This document shows positions 15,024 through 21,867 of a stretch of 35,528 bases of DNA, one piece after another; position 1 is the stretch's first letter; each line of letters begins with the position of its first letter. Both the position numbers and the translations under genes were made by a program. The stretch spans positions 1 through 35,528 of the forward strand of contig JBBPYR010000210.1 of the NCBI GenBank assembly GCA_038199755.1, in the 5' to 3' direction. This DNA comes from JBBPYR01 sp038199755. GTDB taxonomy: Bacteria > Chloroflexota > Ktedonobacteria > Ktedonobacterales > Ktedonobacteraceae. The notes below the pieces were generated by a model, which was not told the DNA's origin, did no database searches, and saw only the letters and a list, made by a program, of their open reading frames with translations.

Positions 15024-15521
15024 ATGAATCTTCTCCCCGTAAGCATCATTGGCTCTGTTGTTGTCGTCCTCTTCTGGCTGGTGAAGGGCCGAAAGAGTGT
15101 TCTTGATTTTTGTATGGTCGCTGTCGCTGTCGGTGTCGTCGTTGTCCTCTTCATCGCGACACAGTGGGGATGGCTTGGCCCATTGATTGGCCTTGGCCTA
15201 TCATCACGCCACCCTTCTGCGTCCATGAAGCATGCTGTTCAGCCCGGCGCAACACCTACGTCTCTTGTGCCACTTCAATCCCTGCTCCACACGGTCGAGT
15301 CGACGGGTGGTGTGGTGTTTGCTCTCCTGCTTGTCCTCCTGCTTGTCGGTTTGGCTCTGCTCTCACGGCAGAGGAGGCATGCCGGGGTTAGCCCCCTGTG
15401 TTCCCAATGTGGCAAGGAGGGTTCGCCTGATGAGTATCAGTGGAAGAATGAGCGGGGCCGTGTCCGGGGGAAACTCTGTGTCAGCTGTATCAGAAAGCTC
15501 CACGCAGTCACTGTCTCATAA
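15024..15521 (+). CDS. Membrane protein with C-terminal zinc ribbon
   Basis: 165 aa, AAGGAG before the ATG. Three hydrophobic segments (about 4-20, 27-58, 93-114), then a basic stop-transfer (RQRRH) and a CxxC ... CxxC ribbon: CSQCGKEG at about 126-133 and CVSCIRK at about 152-158. The ribbon would be cytoplasmic. Similar single Cys pairs are in the proteins at 16654 and 16824, suggesting a shared style of partner. Function unknown. Confidence 0.6.
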   Translation: MNLLPVSIIGSVVVVLFWLVKGRKSVLDFCMVAVAVGVVVVLFIATQWGWLGPLIGLGLSSRHPSASMKHAVQPGATPTSLVPLQSLLHTVESTGGVVFALLLVLLLVGLALLSRQRRHAGVSPLCSQCGKEGSPDEYQWKNERGRVRGKLCVSCIRKLHAVTVS

Positions 15522-15576
15522 TTTGGGCTCATCCCAATACTGCGTGCAAGTTACACGGGAAGAAAGGAACACCCAT

Positions 15577-15810
15577 ATGGAAAACGCACAGATAAAACAA
15601 GACTTTCTACGCTACCTGAATGAGCATTGCACCGATGACCCGCCTTACGAGAATATACTTGCTGGCGAAGTCATGCAAGACTCTGACAACATGGCCCATG
15701 CCCAGAAAATGAGCCAGGCGTATGGGCTAGCAAATGAACTTCTCACCGATGACGAGTACCTTTCTTGGGATGAGGATACACGCACATGGTCAATTGGACA
15801 GCAAGCGTGA
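15577..15810 (+). CDS. Small acidic protein of unknown function
   Basis: 77 aa; ATG 15577 preceded by AAAGGA. Acidic, helical, with Met-rich middle (GEVMQDSDNMAHAQKMSQAYG) and a C-terminal EDTRTWSIGQQ. A longer reading from 15232 in the same frame runs through the preceding gene and is not needed. No family recognised. Confidence 0.55.
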   Translation: MENAQIKQDFLRYLNEHCTDDPPYENILAGEVMQDSDNMAHAQKMSQAYGLANELLTDDEYLSWDEDTRTWSIGQQA

Positions 15811-15959
15811 ACTGTTCACATCATTCCGCACGGTATCGCGAATAGTCATCGTTCGTTCTCGTCGTGCCTTTTCTATCGTGAAACCCATCCTTAATAAACA
15901 GGGTGCGCGGCCTCTGCCATCAGTCCTGGAAAAACTCAAGCAGAGACACGCGCTATCCG

Positions 15960-16000
15960 GCGGAGGTCCCTCCGCAACACTTCTAGTATACCCGTGTTGC
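15960..16000 (+). promoter_or_regulatory. Two overlapping hairpins before the glucosaminidase-like gene
   Basis: GCGGAGG/CCTCCGC (15960-15975, 2-base loop) and GCAACAC/GTGTTGC (15974-16000) share bases 15974-15975. The next gene starts 25 bp later. They could attenuate or terminate; neither has a long U-run. Confidence 0.3.
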
Positions 16001-16024
16001 AGGACCTTCGTCAATGGAGGTCCC

Positions 16025-16651
16025 ATGCGTAAATTTCTGCTCATTGTCTGTCTTGCTGGTGTGCTGGTGGTGGCAATCGGAGCCATGAATACCAGCACCT
16101 TTGCTCAAAAGCCCGCTCTAGTCGCTGTAGCGAACGGAGTCGCTCTGGATCATGCAAGAGCATCCACAGCTACCTCGGCCTCGCTCCCTGCTACTACCAG
16201 TGATATGAGCGTGCAGGGTCAGCCAACGCTCTCGGTTGCCCTGATGAATCGTATCCTGGCAACGTATCACTCCCCGGCGGCTGGAACGGCGCAGACGCTG
16301 TACGATTTGAGCCGCTCCTACACTATTGACGACGCGTTCGCGCTGGCCTTTTTTAAGCACGAGTCTGTCTTTGGCACGCTCGGCTGGGCGAAGGTGAACC
16401 GTTCACTGGGCAATATCCGCTGTGAGCCATCGTATCCCTGCAATGGCGGCTACGCCCAGTATCCGACGTGGCAGGAAAGCTACCGCGATTGGTTTCGCCT
16501 CATCCACGATCTCTATCTGGTCCAGTGGCATCTGACCACCGTTCGCAGCATTGTGCATCGCTATGCCCCCGTCGCCGACAATAACGACGAGAATGCCTAT
16601 GTGCAGAGCGTCGTGGCCGAGGTGCAAGCATGGCGCAGCGGGGAGGTGTAG
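16025..16651 (+). CDS. Exported glucosaminidase-like peptidoglycan hydrolase
   Basis: 208 aa; ATG 16025 is chosen because TGGAGG lies just upstream and a signal peptide starts there (MRKFLLIVCLAGVLVVAIGA, cleavage near FA-Q at about 27-28). Residues about 30-75 are a Ser/Thr/Ala-rich linker. The C-terminal about 125 residues carry the pattern of Chloroflexi mannosyl-glycoprotein endo-beta-N-acetylglucosaminidase-like domains: DDAFALAFFKHESVFGTLGWA with the probable catalytic Glu in KHES, SLGNIRC, GGYAQYPTWQESYRDWFRLI, and a C-terminal VVAEVQAW. Such enzymes cut cell-wall glycan locally for secretion or conjugation machinery or for phage exit. It starts the coupled gene run. Confidence 0.75.
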   Translation: MRKFLLIVCLAGVLVVAIGAMNTSTFAQKPALVAVANGVALDHARASTATSASLPATTSDMSVQGQPTLSVALMNRILATYHSPAAGTAQTLYDLSRSYTIDDAFALAFFKHESVFGTLGWAKVNRSLGNIRCEPSYPCNGGYAQYPTWQESYRDWFRLIHDLYLVQWHLTTVRSIVHRYAPVADNNDENAYVQSVVAEVQAWRSGEV

Positions 16652-16653
16652 TG

Positions 16654-16827
16654 GTGTCGAACCATCTTCTTGTCGCGACACGCCTGCATGAGCAGCACTG
16701 TTTTCTGTGCCATCCAACGGTCGATGGACAGCCCGATCTCTGCCTGCGGCACTATGTCCTCTTCACGCTGCGGTTACTGCGCTTCCAAGTGCGAAGTGGA
16801 CAGTTCGGCAGGAGGTGGCAGTCATGA
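16654..16827 (+). CDS. Small zinc-knuckle protein
   Basis: 57 aa from GTG 16654, with GGAGG at 16642-16646; ATG at 16630 would overlap the previous gene more and lacks a ribosome site. HCFLCHPTVDGQPDLCLRHY holds a Cys-x2-Cys ... Cys-x2-His set, probably binding zinc. The stop overlaps the next ATG as ATGA, so translation is coupled. Function unknown. Confidence 0.55.
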   Translation: MSNHLLVATRLHEQHCFLCHPTVDGQPDLCLRHYVLFTLRLLRFQVRSGQFGRRWQS

Positions 16828-17075
16828 CGGCTCTCCTGTTCTTGTGGTCGATTGTTGGTGTCCTCCTCTTGCAGGTAGGGCTACTCCTCTGGCTGTGCTG
16901 GCCAACCATGGGCGCGAAACTGCACTGTGCTTGGTGCTGGAAGAGGGTGCATCTGGCTCACCTCTATCCTGAATCTTGGTCATCGACGATCTGCGAAACC
17001 CATTACCGGCATCTGCTCACGCAATCGACAGCGCGGCGCGTGCGAAGGAGAGCAACGCAGGAGGTGGCACCATGA
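16824..17075 (+). CDS. Membrane-anchored zinc-knuckle protein
   Basis: 83 aa; ATG 16824 with GGAGG upstream, overlapping the previous stop. One N-terminal transmembrane helix (LFLWSIVGVLLLQVGLLLWL), then CAWCWKRVHLAHLYP ... CETHY, again a Cys-x2-Cys ... Cys-x2-His arrangement like the protein before it. Basic tail. Overlaps the next gene by ATGA. The two knuckle proteins look like soluble and membrane versions of one module. Confidence 0.6.
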   Translation: MTALLFLWSIVGVLLLQVGLLLWLCWPTMGAKLHCAWCWKRVHLAHLYPESWSSTICETHYRHLLTQSTARRVRRRATQEVAP

Positions 17076-17797
17076 TCGCCTCCTGTCAGCTTCACCAACT
17101 GCCCCATGAGAGCGTCTTGCACTTTGCACGTCAAGAGGTTCAGCAGTTTCTTCGCCATGAGCCCACCGATGGTAGCCCGTACTCGTGGGAACTCTTCCGG
17201 CGTGCCCTTGTCTTGCGCGATGAAGGAGCCTGGGTAGGCATCTATGAACTGTACCATAATATGGTCTGGTCCTGGTTGTTGCGCTCACAATTCAGGCATC
17301 CCTCGCTTTCTGTCGATGATCTGCCTGATCTGGTGAATGAGATCTTCGCCAAGTTTGCCCGCAGCATTTCCCCAGAGCGGTTTACCGATTTTGTCGCAGT
17401 GCCTGCGCTCTTGGCCTACCTGAAATGTTGCGCCAGGAGTGTTCTGATGGATGCTGATCGCAAAGCGCAACACCGTGAGGTGAACGAAGAGCCTCTTGAA
17501 ACCGCCTTCTTTGACGAACCACTTGGCATGGACGATCCCGTCTATGAGATTGCTGAGCGCGAATGTGCAGAACAATTATGGCACCTGCTCCTCAGCGAGA
17601 TGCAGACGCCTGATGAACACCTGGTGCTTTACGCTCTTTGTATGACCGATGTGCCTCCACGCGAACTGCAACGACGCTATCCACAGGTGTTTGCGCGTGT
17701 GGAGGATGTGTACCGTGTCAAGCGGAACGTCGTTGAACGCTTGCGCCGTTCGCAGACCATCCGCGCTTGGCGAGCACGGGAGGAGGCCATCGCATGA
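17072..17797 (+). CDS. Sigma-70-like protein
   Basis: 241 aa; ATG 17072, GGAGG upstream. Residues about 42-130 resemble sigma region 2 (WVGIYELYHNMVWSWLLRSQ ... VDDLPDLVNEIFAKFARSI ... LLAYLKCCARSVLMDADRK). The C-terminal about 60 residues could be region 4 (PPRELQRRYPQVFARVEDVYRVKRNVVERLRRS). It would redirect RNA polymerase to element genes. The match is to the family's pattern and not strong in region 4; a sigma-derived DNA-binding protein is the alternative. It is translated coupled with genes on both sides, so it may regulate its own operon. Confidence 0.65.
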   Translation: MIASCQLHQLPHESVLHFARQEVQQFLRHEPTDGSPYSWELFRRALVLRDEGAWVGIYELYHNMVWSWLLRSQFRHPSLSVDDLPDLVNEIFAKFARSISPERFTDFVAVPALLAYLKCCARSVLMDADRKAQHREVNEEPLETAFFDEPLGMDDPVYEIAERECAEQLWHLLLSEMQTPDEHLVLYALCMTDVPPRELQRRYPQVFARVEDVYRVKRNVVERLRRSQTIRAWRAREEAIA

Positions 17798-17958
17798 GCG
17801 TCTTTTCCCGAACAGCCTGTTTGCGGCAGCTCGTGTGCCGTACCAGGAGAGCGCATCAATGGAATCTGCTTCGACGAGTACGGCTGGCCCTGCGGCGAAT
17901 GGAATACCTGCAACAGCGGTATCAGATGGAAGCCGAGCAGGGAGAGCGAGATGAATAA
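17794..17958 (+). CDS. Short basic protein of unknown function
   Basis: 54 aa, start overlapping the sigma-like stop as ATGA, GGAGG upstream, and overlapping the HNH gene by eight bases. Very Arg-rich (RTRRAHQWNLLRRVRLALRRM), then a Glu-rich end. Possibly a nucleic-acid-binding accessory peptide. The ribosome site and overlaps argue it is real. Confidence 0.5.
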   Translation: MSVFSRTACLRQLVCRTRRAHQWNLLRRVRLALRRMEYLQQRYQMEAEQGERDE

Positions 17959-18409
17959 GCAGCTCTACCCGCGCAACTGGCGCGAGATCCGTGAAGCGGT
18001 GAAGGAACGCGCTCACCATCGCTGTGAAGAGTGTGGTATTGAAGAGGGGACCCTGCTGACGAGCCACTCTACTGGGAAGCGGTACATTCTCTACCTGCAC
18101 GCCGCGCACTTGGGTGACAACCCGCGCGATGTGAGGAAGTGCAATCTACGCTGTCTGTGTCCGAGTTGCCACATGAGGCTGGATCGCAAGCAGGAAACCG
18201 AGGTGCGCAAGAGGAGCCATCGGCGCGGCTATCGGCTTACCACCACTGATCGGCTGCTCTCGGCAATGCAGGTGGCAGGCTTGGTCATCACCGAGACCGA
18301 GCGGGGATACGATTGGGCCATCGATGATCTCTCCGGTCATGCCACCTCAGCCATCAATGCCGTCGCCGACGCCATTTATTACCTACGACAGCAGGAGGCG
18401 CAACGATGA
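17951..18409 (+). CDS. HNH endonuclease-like protein
   Basis: 152 aa. YPRNWREIREAVKERAHHRCEECG (residues about 6-29) is the standard opening of small HNH proteins, with the first Cys pair. LYLHAAHLGDNP has the first metal/catalytic His, and NLRCLCPSCHMRLDRK has the Asn, second Cys pair and last His, so the beta-beta-alpha-metal finger is complete. The last 70 residues are helical and unknown. It may nick or cut DNA, or serve as a non-catalytic zinc fold. Overlaps the next gene by ATGA. Confidence 0.75.
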   Translation: MNKQLYPRNWREIREAVKERAHHRCEECGIEEGTLLTSHSTGKRYILYLHAAHLGDNPRDVRKCNLRCLCPSCHMRLDRKQETEVRKRSHRRGYRLTTTDRLLSAMQVAGLVITETERGYDWAIDDLSGHATSAINAVADAIYYLRQQEAQR

Positions 18410-18627
18410 GGGCAACTCTTTCACCGCGAGACACGCAGTTGCTTGCACAGAAACTGGGGCAGCTGCAAGCCCAGCTCTTACACTTGCCCACGTTAAATGC
18501 AGATGACGAGTATCAGTGGCATCTCGACTCGACTCGCCGCTTTGCGGGCGAAGTCAGCCATGATCTGGCCCAGGTCTTTGCCGCCCAAGAGTCTTTGCCG
18601 CAAGGAAAGGAGCAAGAACATGCATGA
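18406..18627 (+). CDS. Small helical protein of unknown function
   Basis: 73 aa, AGGAGG upstream, ATGA overlap with the HNH stop. Helical, Leu/Gln-rich (LLAQKLGQLQAQLLHLP), with DDEYQWHLDSTRRF in the middle and Gln/Glu at the end. Overlaps the ASCH gene by eight bases. Possibly a partner of one of its neighbours. Confidence 0.5.
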   Translation: MRATLSPRDTQLLAQKLGQLQAQLLHLPTLNADDEYQWHLDSTRRFAGEVSHDLAQVFAAQESLPQGKEQEHA

Positions 18628-19168
18628 ACATGGCCGTCTCTTCACAGCTCTGCTGCAACGCGATACGGTGAAGACATTGTCCTTTACCGATCCGTGGGGA
18701 ACGCTGGTTGCGCTTGGGGCAAAGCGCATCGAAACCCGTTCCTGGACAACCATGTGGCGTGGACCTGTTGCGATCCACATCGCGCGTCGGCTCCCTGATG
18801 ATCTGGAGACCTTGTGCCAGCAGCCCCATTTCCATGAGGTGCTGGCCACCGATTACTCCCACGATAATCAGTGGCACTTTCCGACTGGTCATATCATCGC
18901 GATTGTCCACCTCGATGAGGTACAGCGCACTGAGCATGTGCAGCCAACGGAGCAGGAGCGTGCCTTCGGCAACTTTGCGGCAGGTCGCTATGCCTGGCAG
19001 TTCGGGACGGTGTATCATTTGCCGCAACCCGTACCAGCGCGTGGATCGCTTGGTTTGTGGGACTGGCAGCCACCTCTCGCATTTTGGGAGAGGATCCAGC
19101 AGGCGCATGACATGGCGTCGGTTACGAAATACAAGGAGCAAGCTGATGAGCAAGAAATCAACGATTGA
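18620..19168 (+). CDS. ASCH-domain protein
   Basis: 182 aa from ATG 18620 (AAAGGAG upstream). TLSFTDPWGTLVALGAKRIE (20-39) and TRSWTTMWRGPVAIHIARR (40-58) are the ASCH hallmark, a PUA-like fold that binds RNA or modified nucleotides. GHIIAIVHLDEV and GRYAWQFGTVYHLPQPVPARGSLGLW complete the barrel. ASCH proteins on mobile elements include RNA-modification and nucleotide-handling enzymes. It overlaps the DUF5131 gene by 23 bp, so the two are made together. Confidence 0.8.
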   Translation: MHEHGRLFTALLQRDTVKTLSFTDPWGTLVALGAKRIETRSWTTMWRGPVAIHIARRLPDDLETLCQQPHFHEVLATDYSHDNQWHFPTGHIIAIVHLDEVQRTEHVQPTEQERAFGNFAAGRYAWQFGTVYHLPQPVPARGSLGLWDWQPPLAFWERIQQAHDMASVTKYKEQADEQEIND

Positions 19169-19922
19169 ATGGACCGAAAGCGTCTGGAACCCCATCAGCG
19201 GATGTACCCGCGTGACGGAAGGCTGTAGCCACTGTTATGCCTTCGCGCTGCATGATCGCCGCCATACCATCTCTACACAGCATCAAGGCCACTGGAGCCC
19301 ACAAGGCAAGCCAATGCCTGCACAGTACGCGCAGCCCTTCTCGACCATCCAACTCTTGCCAGATCGCTTGGAGCAACCCCTGCGCGAGAAGCGACCACAG
19401 CGCATCTTTGTCAATTCCATGAGCGATCTGTTCCACAGCCAGGTGCCAGACGAGTACATCCAGCAGGTCTTTGCGGTAATGGTGCAGGCGCACTGGCACA
19501 CCTTTCAGGTCCTTACCAAACGGGTCAATCGCTTGAAGTACTTAGCTCCCTCGCTACCTTGGCCAGCCAATGTGTGGATGGGAGTGAGTATTGAAAACGA
19601 CCTGCTCACCGTGCGAGCCGATGCCTTGCGTACCGTTCCTGCGGCTGTTCGCTTTCTGTCGTGTGAGCCACTGTTGGGACCGCTCCCGTCGCTTCATCTG
19701 GCAGGCATTCACTGGCTGATTACTGGCGGTGAAAGTGGACCTCATGCACGCCCTTGCGAGGTGCAATGGGTGCGTGACATTCGGGATCGTTGTCAGGGAG
19801 CAGGAGTGGCTTTTTTTCACAAGCAATGGGGTGGTAAGACACCAAAAGCAGGAGGGCGGCTCTTAGATGGACGCGAGTGGAATGAGATGCCAGTGCCCAC
19901 TGCGACAGGAGGGAAGCTATGA
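19146..19922 (+). CDS. Phage Gp37/Gp68-family (DUF5131) three-Cys protein
   Basis: 258 aa from ATG 19146. WTESVWNPISGCTRVTEGCSHCYA has the family's three cysteines (C20, C27, C30), spaced like a radical-SAM iron-sulfur site. Then IFVNSMSDLFH, FQVLTKRVNRL, VWMGVSIEND, RFLSCEPLLGP, WLITGGESGPHARPC and FFHKQWGG, all family blocks, so the protein is complete. The chemistry is unresolved. In other genomes this family often sits beside a TcmP-type partner, which I do not see here; the ASCH protein takes that place. Last gene of the coupled run. Confidence 0.88.
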   Translation: MSKKSTIEWTESVWNPISGCTRVTEGCSHCYAFALHDRRHTISTQHQGHWSPQGKPMPAQYAQPFSTIQLLPDRLEQPLREKRPQRIFVNSMSDLFHSQVPDEYIQQVFAVMVQAHWHTFQVLTKRVNRLKYLAPSLPWPANVWMGVSIENDLLTVRADALRTVPAAVRFLSCEPLLGPLPSLHLAGIHWLITGGESGPHARPCEVQWVRDIRDRCQGAGVAFFHKQWGGKTPKAGGRLLDGREWNEMPVPTATGGKL

Positions 19923-19957
19923 CCTGCACAGTGAGCATGTGAGAGTCCGAGCAGCTG

Positions 19958-20038
19958 ATGCTCACCCATGCAATCGAACTGCCCGGGGAGTCCTTGCTGG
20001 AATATGGCCCCAGTGCATTGCAGGAGGTTCACCGTTGA
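19958..20038 (+). CDS. Possible 26-codon peptide
   Basis: ATG 19958 to TGA 20038, protein-like sequence (ELPGESLLEYGPSALQEV), but a weak ribosome site. It lies between the DUF5131 stop and palindrome copy 3. May be chance. Confidence 0.25.
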   Translation: MLTHAIELPGESLLEYGPSALQEVHR

Positions 20039-20067
20039 TAAGGAGAACCTCCTAGAGTAGCCGCTCA

Positions 20068-20093
20068 AAATATTTGAAGCGTTTCAAATATTT
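20068..20093. repeat. 26-bp palindrome, copy 3
   Basis: AAATATTTGAA GCGT TTCAAATATTT, arms perfect and extendable to 13 bp. It lies between two convergent genes, at the end of the coupled operon. Confidence 0.85.
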
Positions 20094-20134
20094 TGGCTGA
20101 GGGCGGAAGACTGGAATGAGAGGAGCGAGGGGAG

Positions 20135-20389
20135 CTACGACGCCTGTGGTGATCGCGTTTGCTGCTGTTCCCGTTTGAGCTGTTCAAGCAGCGAGGGATT
20201 CTGCTTGAGTTGCTTGATGCGCTCTTTCTCGTCTGTGGTGATGTAGAGGCTGCGGTCGCCGATGTGCCAGGTCATCGGTTCGATGCCTAACTGCTGCAAG
20301 TATTTGCGTGTGGTCACGCGGGTAATGCTGATTTCTTGCTCCGCCGCCTTGAGGGTGATATAGGCCGTGTGCGGTTCCTGCTGTTGCAT
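20135..20389 (-). CDS. Small helix-turn-helix DNA-binding protein
   Basis: 84 aa, start ATG 20389 with GGAAGGAAC upstream on its strand. TLKAAEQEISITRVTTRKYLQQLGIEP (residues about 12-38) is a MerR/HTH_17-like recognition region, followed by a wing (MTWHIGDRSLYIT) and a Gln-rich charged helix. It is divergent from the RavA-like gene and shares with it an intergenic region with a perfect inverted repeat, so it is the likely local repressor. Confidence 0.65.
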   Translation of the reverse strand: MQQQEPHTAYITLKAAEQEISITRVTTRKYLQQLGIEPMTWHIGDRSLYITTDEKERIKQLKQNPSLLEQLKREQQQTRSPQAS

Positions 20390-20425
20390 GGACGATGTTC
20401 CTTCCTCTCGTATGCGCTTCTCCTT

Positions 20426-20454
20426 AGCGTACCATACCGATAGCCAACCGTCAA
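20426..20454 (-). promoter_or_regulatory. Promoter of the small HTH gene
   Basis: Minus strand TTGACG (20449-20454), 17-bp spacer, TACGCT (20426-20431). Confidence 0.45.
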
Positions 20455-20479
20455 TAGTCTTGTAGCAAACTATTCATAT

Positions 20480-20495
20480 TATGATATTTATCATA
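20480..20495. promoter_or_regulatory. Inverted-repeat operator in the divergent region
   Basis: TATGATA and TATCATA with two bases between; sits between the divergent promoters, ten bases upstream of the RavA-side -35 box. Confidence 0.55.
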
Positions 20496-20505
20496 GAGTA
20501 ATCTA

Positions 20506-20534
20506 TTGACTTTCTTATAGTGATATGCTATTCT
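20506..20534 (+). promoter_or_regulatory. Promoter of the RavA-like operon
   Basis: TTGACT (20506-20511), 17-bp spacer, TATTCT (20529-20534), 44 bp before the start codon at 20579, which has AAGGAG. Confidence 0.65.
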
Positions 20535-20578
20535 TCTGAGAGAAGTCTGTTCATTTCACCCTGGAAAGGAGTGTTCTC

Positions 20579-21838
20579 ATGGAAACCGCTGCCCCGGCTG
20601 GTACAGCAATATCAGTCGTCTCCCTGCGTTCCCTTGCCGCAATTCAAGCGGATGTGGCTGACATTCGCCGCGAACTCAATGCCCGTTTCTTAGAGCGATC
20701 CCGCGAGATCGATGCCCTCTTCGTGGCCGCCATTGCCCGTCAGCATCTTGTCTATATCGGTGATGCGGGTGAGGCCAAGTCCGCGCTGACCGAAGCCTTC
20801 ACCGCTCGCCTCACCGAAGCCCGCTACTTCAAGAGTCAGATCTTCGCCCAAAGCACCATCGACGAACTGGTTGGCCCTTTTGACATCCCCGCCCTTGAGC
20901 AAGGGCGGTTGCGTCGTAAAACCGCCACCTACCTTCCAGAAGCCCATGTGGCCTATCTCGATGAAATCTGGAACGGTGGGCCAGCGATCTTACTCGGCCT
21001 GCTCATGATGCTCAACGAACGCGAGTTCCGTAACGACGAGAGCATGCAGTCGATCCCGTTGGAGTTCTGCGTTGCCAGTTCCAATCGCATGCCCCAAGCG
21101 ACCGATGACCGTGGGCAGAATCTACGCGCCTTACAAGATCGCTTCGCCCTGTGGTTGATTGTTCCGACGCTTTCGGACGCAGGCCATCGGCAGTTTATGA
21201 CCGACGAACTGGCGCGGCGCAAAGCCCGTGCTCAGGGGCAGGCGACTACTGGCAAGACGGGCACGACCCTCAGCTTGACCGACCTGCACGTCTTGCAGCA
21301 GGCCGCCCTCGAAGTCACCATTCCCCCCGATGTGCTGGCGATCTGGTATGAGATGCGCGAGGCCCTGGCGCAGAAACGCTATAGTCCACCGTCCACGCGT
21401 CGCTCTGGTTGGCTGCTCGATCTCGTGTGTGCTAACACCATCCTCAACGGGCGCACCAGTACCACTCCCGATGATTTGCTGGTGCTGCAACATGCGCTGT
21501 GGCAGCGGCCTGAAGATGCCAAGCCCATTGCGGCCCTTGTCACCGGAACGGCCAATCCCATTCTTGCCAAAGCGCAAGAACTCTACGATATGGTGCTCTC
21601 AGTCGCTGAAGAGTGCCTTGTCTTTCACGGCAATCCCGACCACGACAAGACCAGCAAGCGCACGAAAGTGATGGAAGCACGGGCGAACATCTCCAATCTG
21701 GGCCGCGAACTGACCGGGTTGCGCGACCAGGCCAAGGGAACGGGGCGTGAGAGTACGCCGATCGAGACAATGATCACCCAGGCCCGCGAGAAGCACAAAC
21801 AGATCACGAAGTTGGAAGGCAATGAACCCACCTTCTAA
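20579..21838 (+). CDS. RavA-like MoxR AAA+ ATPase
   Basis: 419 aa. Walker A is GDAGEAKS (61-68), the RavA variant with Ala before Lys as in E. coli GPPGIAKS. VAYLDEIWNGGPAILLGLLM is the Walker B with the E. coli LDEIWKAGPAILN pattern, then LNEREFRNDE, FCVASSNRMPQA (sensor 1) and ALQDRFALWLIV. Later YSPPSTRRSGWLLDLVCA and DDLLVLQHALWQRPEDA match the RavA lid region. The C-terminal 90 residues are helical with coiled-coil character. MoxR ATPases remodel partner complexes with VWA proteins; here the partner gene follows 29 bp later. In E. coli RavA-ViaA affects respiration-linked and membrane functions and aminoglycoside sensitivity. On this element its job is unknown. Confidence 0.85.
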   Translation: METAAPAGTAISVVSLRSLAAIQADVADIRRELNARFLERSREIDALFVAAIARQHLVYIGDAGEAKSALTEAFTARLTEARYFKSQIFAQSTIDELVGPFDIPALEQGRLRRKTATYLPEAHVAYLDEIWNGGPAILLGLLMMLNEREFRNDESMQSIPLEFCVASSNRMPQATDDRGQNLRALQDRFALWLIVPTLSDAGHRQFMTDELARRKARAQGQATTGKTGTTLSLTDLHVLQQAALEVTIPPDVLAIWYEMREALAQKRYSPPSTRRSGWLLDLVCANTILNGRTSTTPDDLLVLQHALWQRPEDAKPIAALVTGTANPILAKAQELYDMVLSVAEECLVFHGNPDHDKTSKRTKVMEARANISNLGRELTGLRDQAKGTGRESTPIETMITQAREKHKQITKLEGNEPTF

Positions 21839-21867
21839 GCGGTGCAGACAGTATGAGGAGCAAGGCT

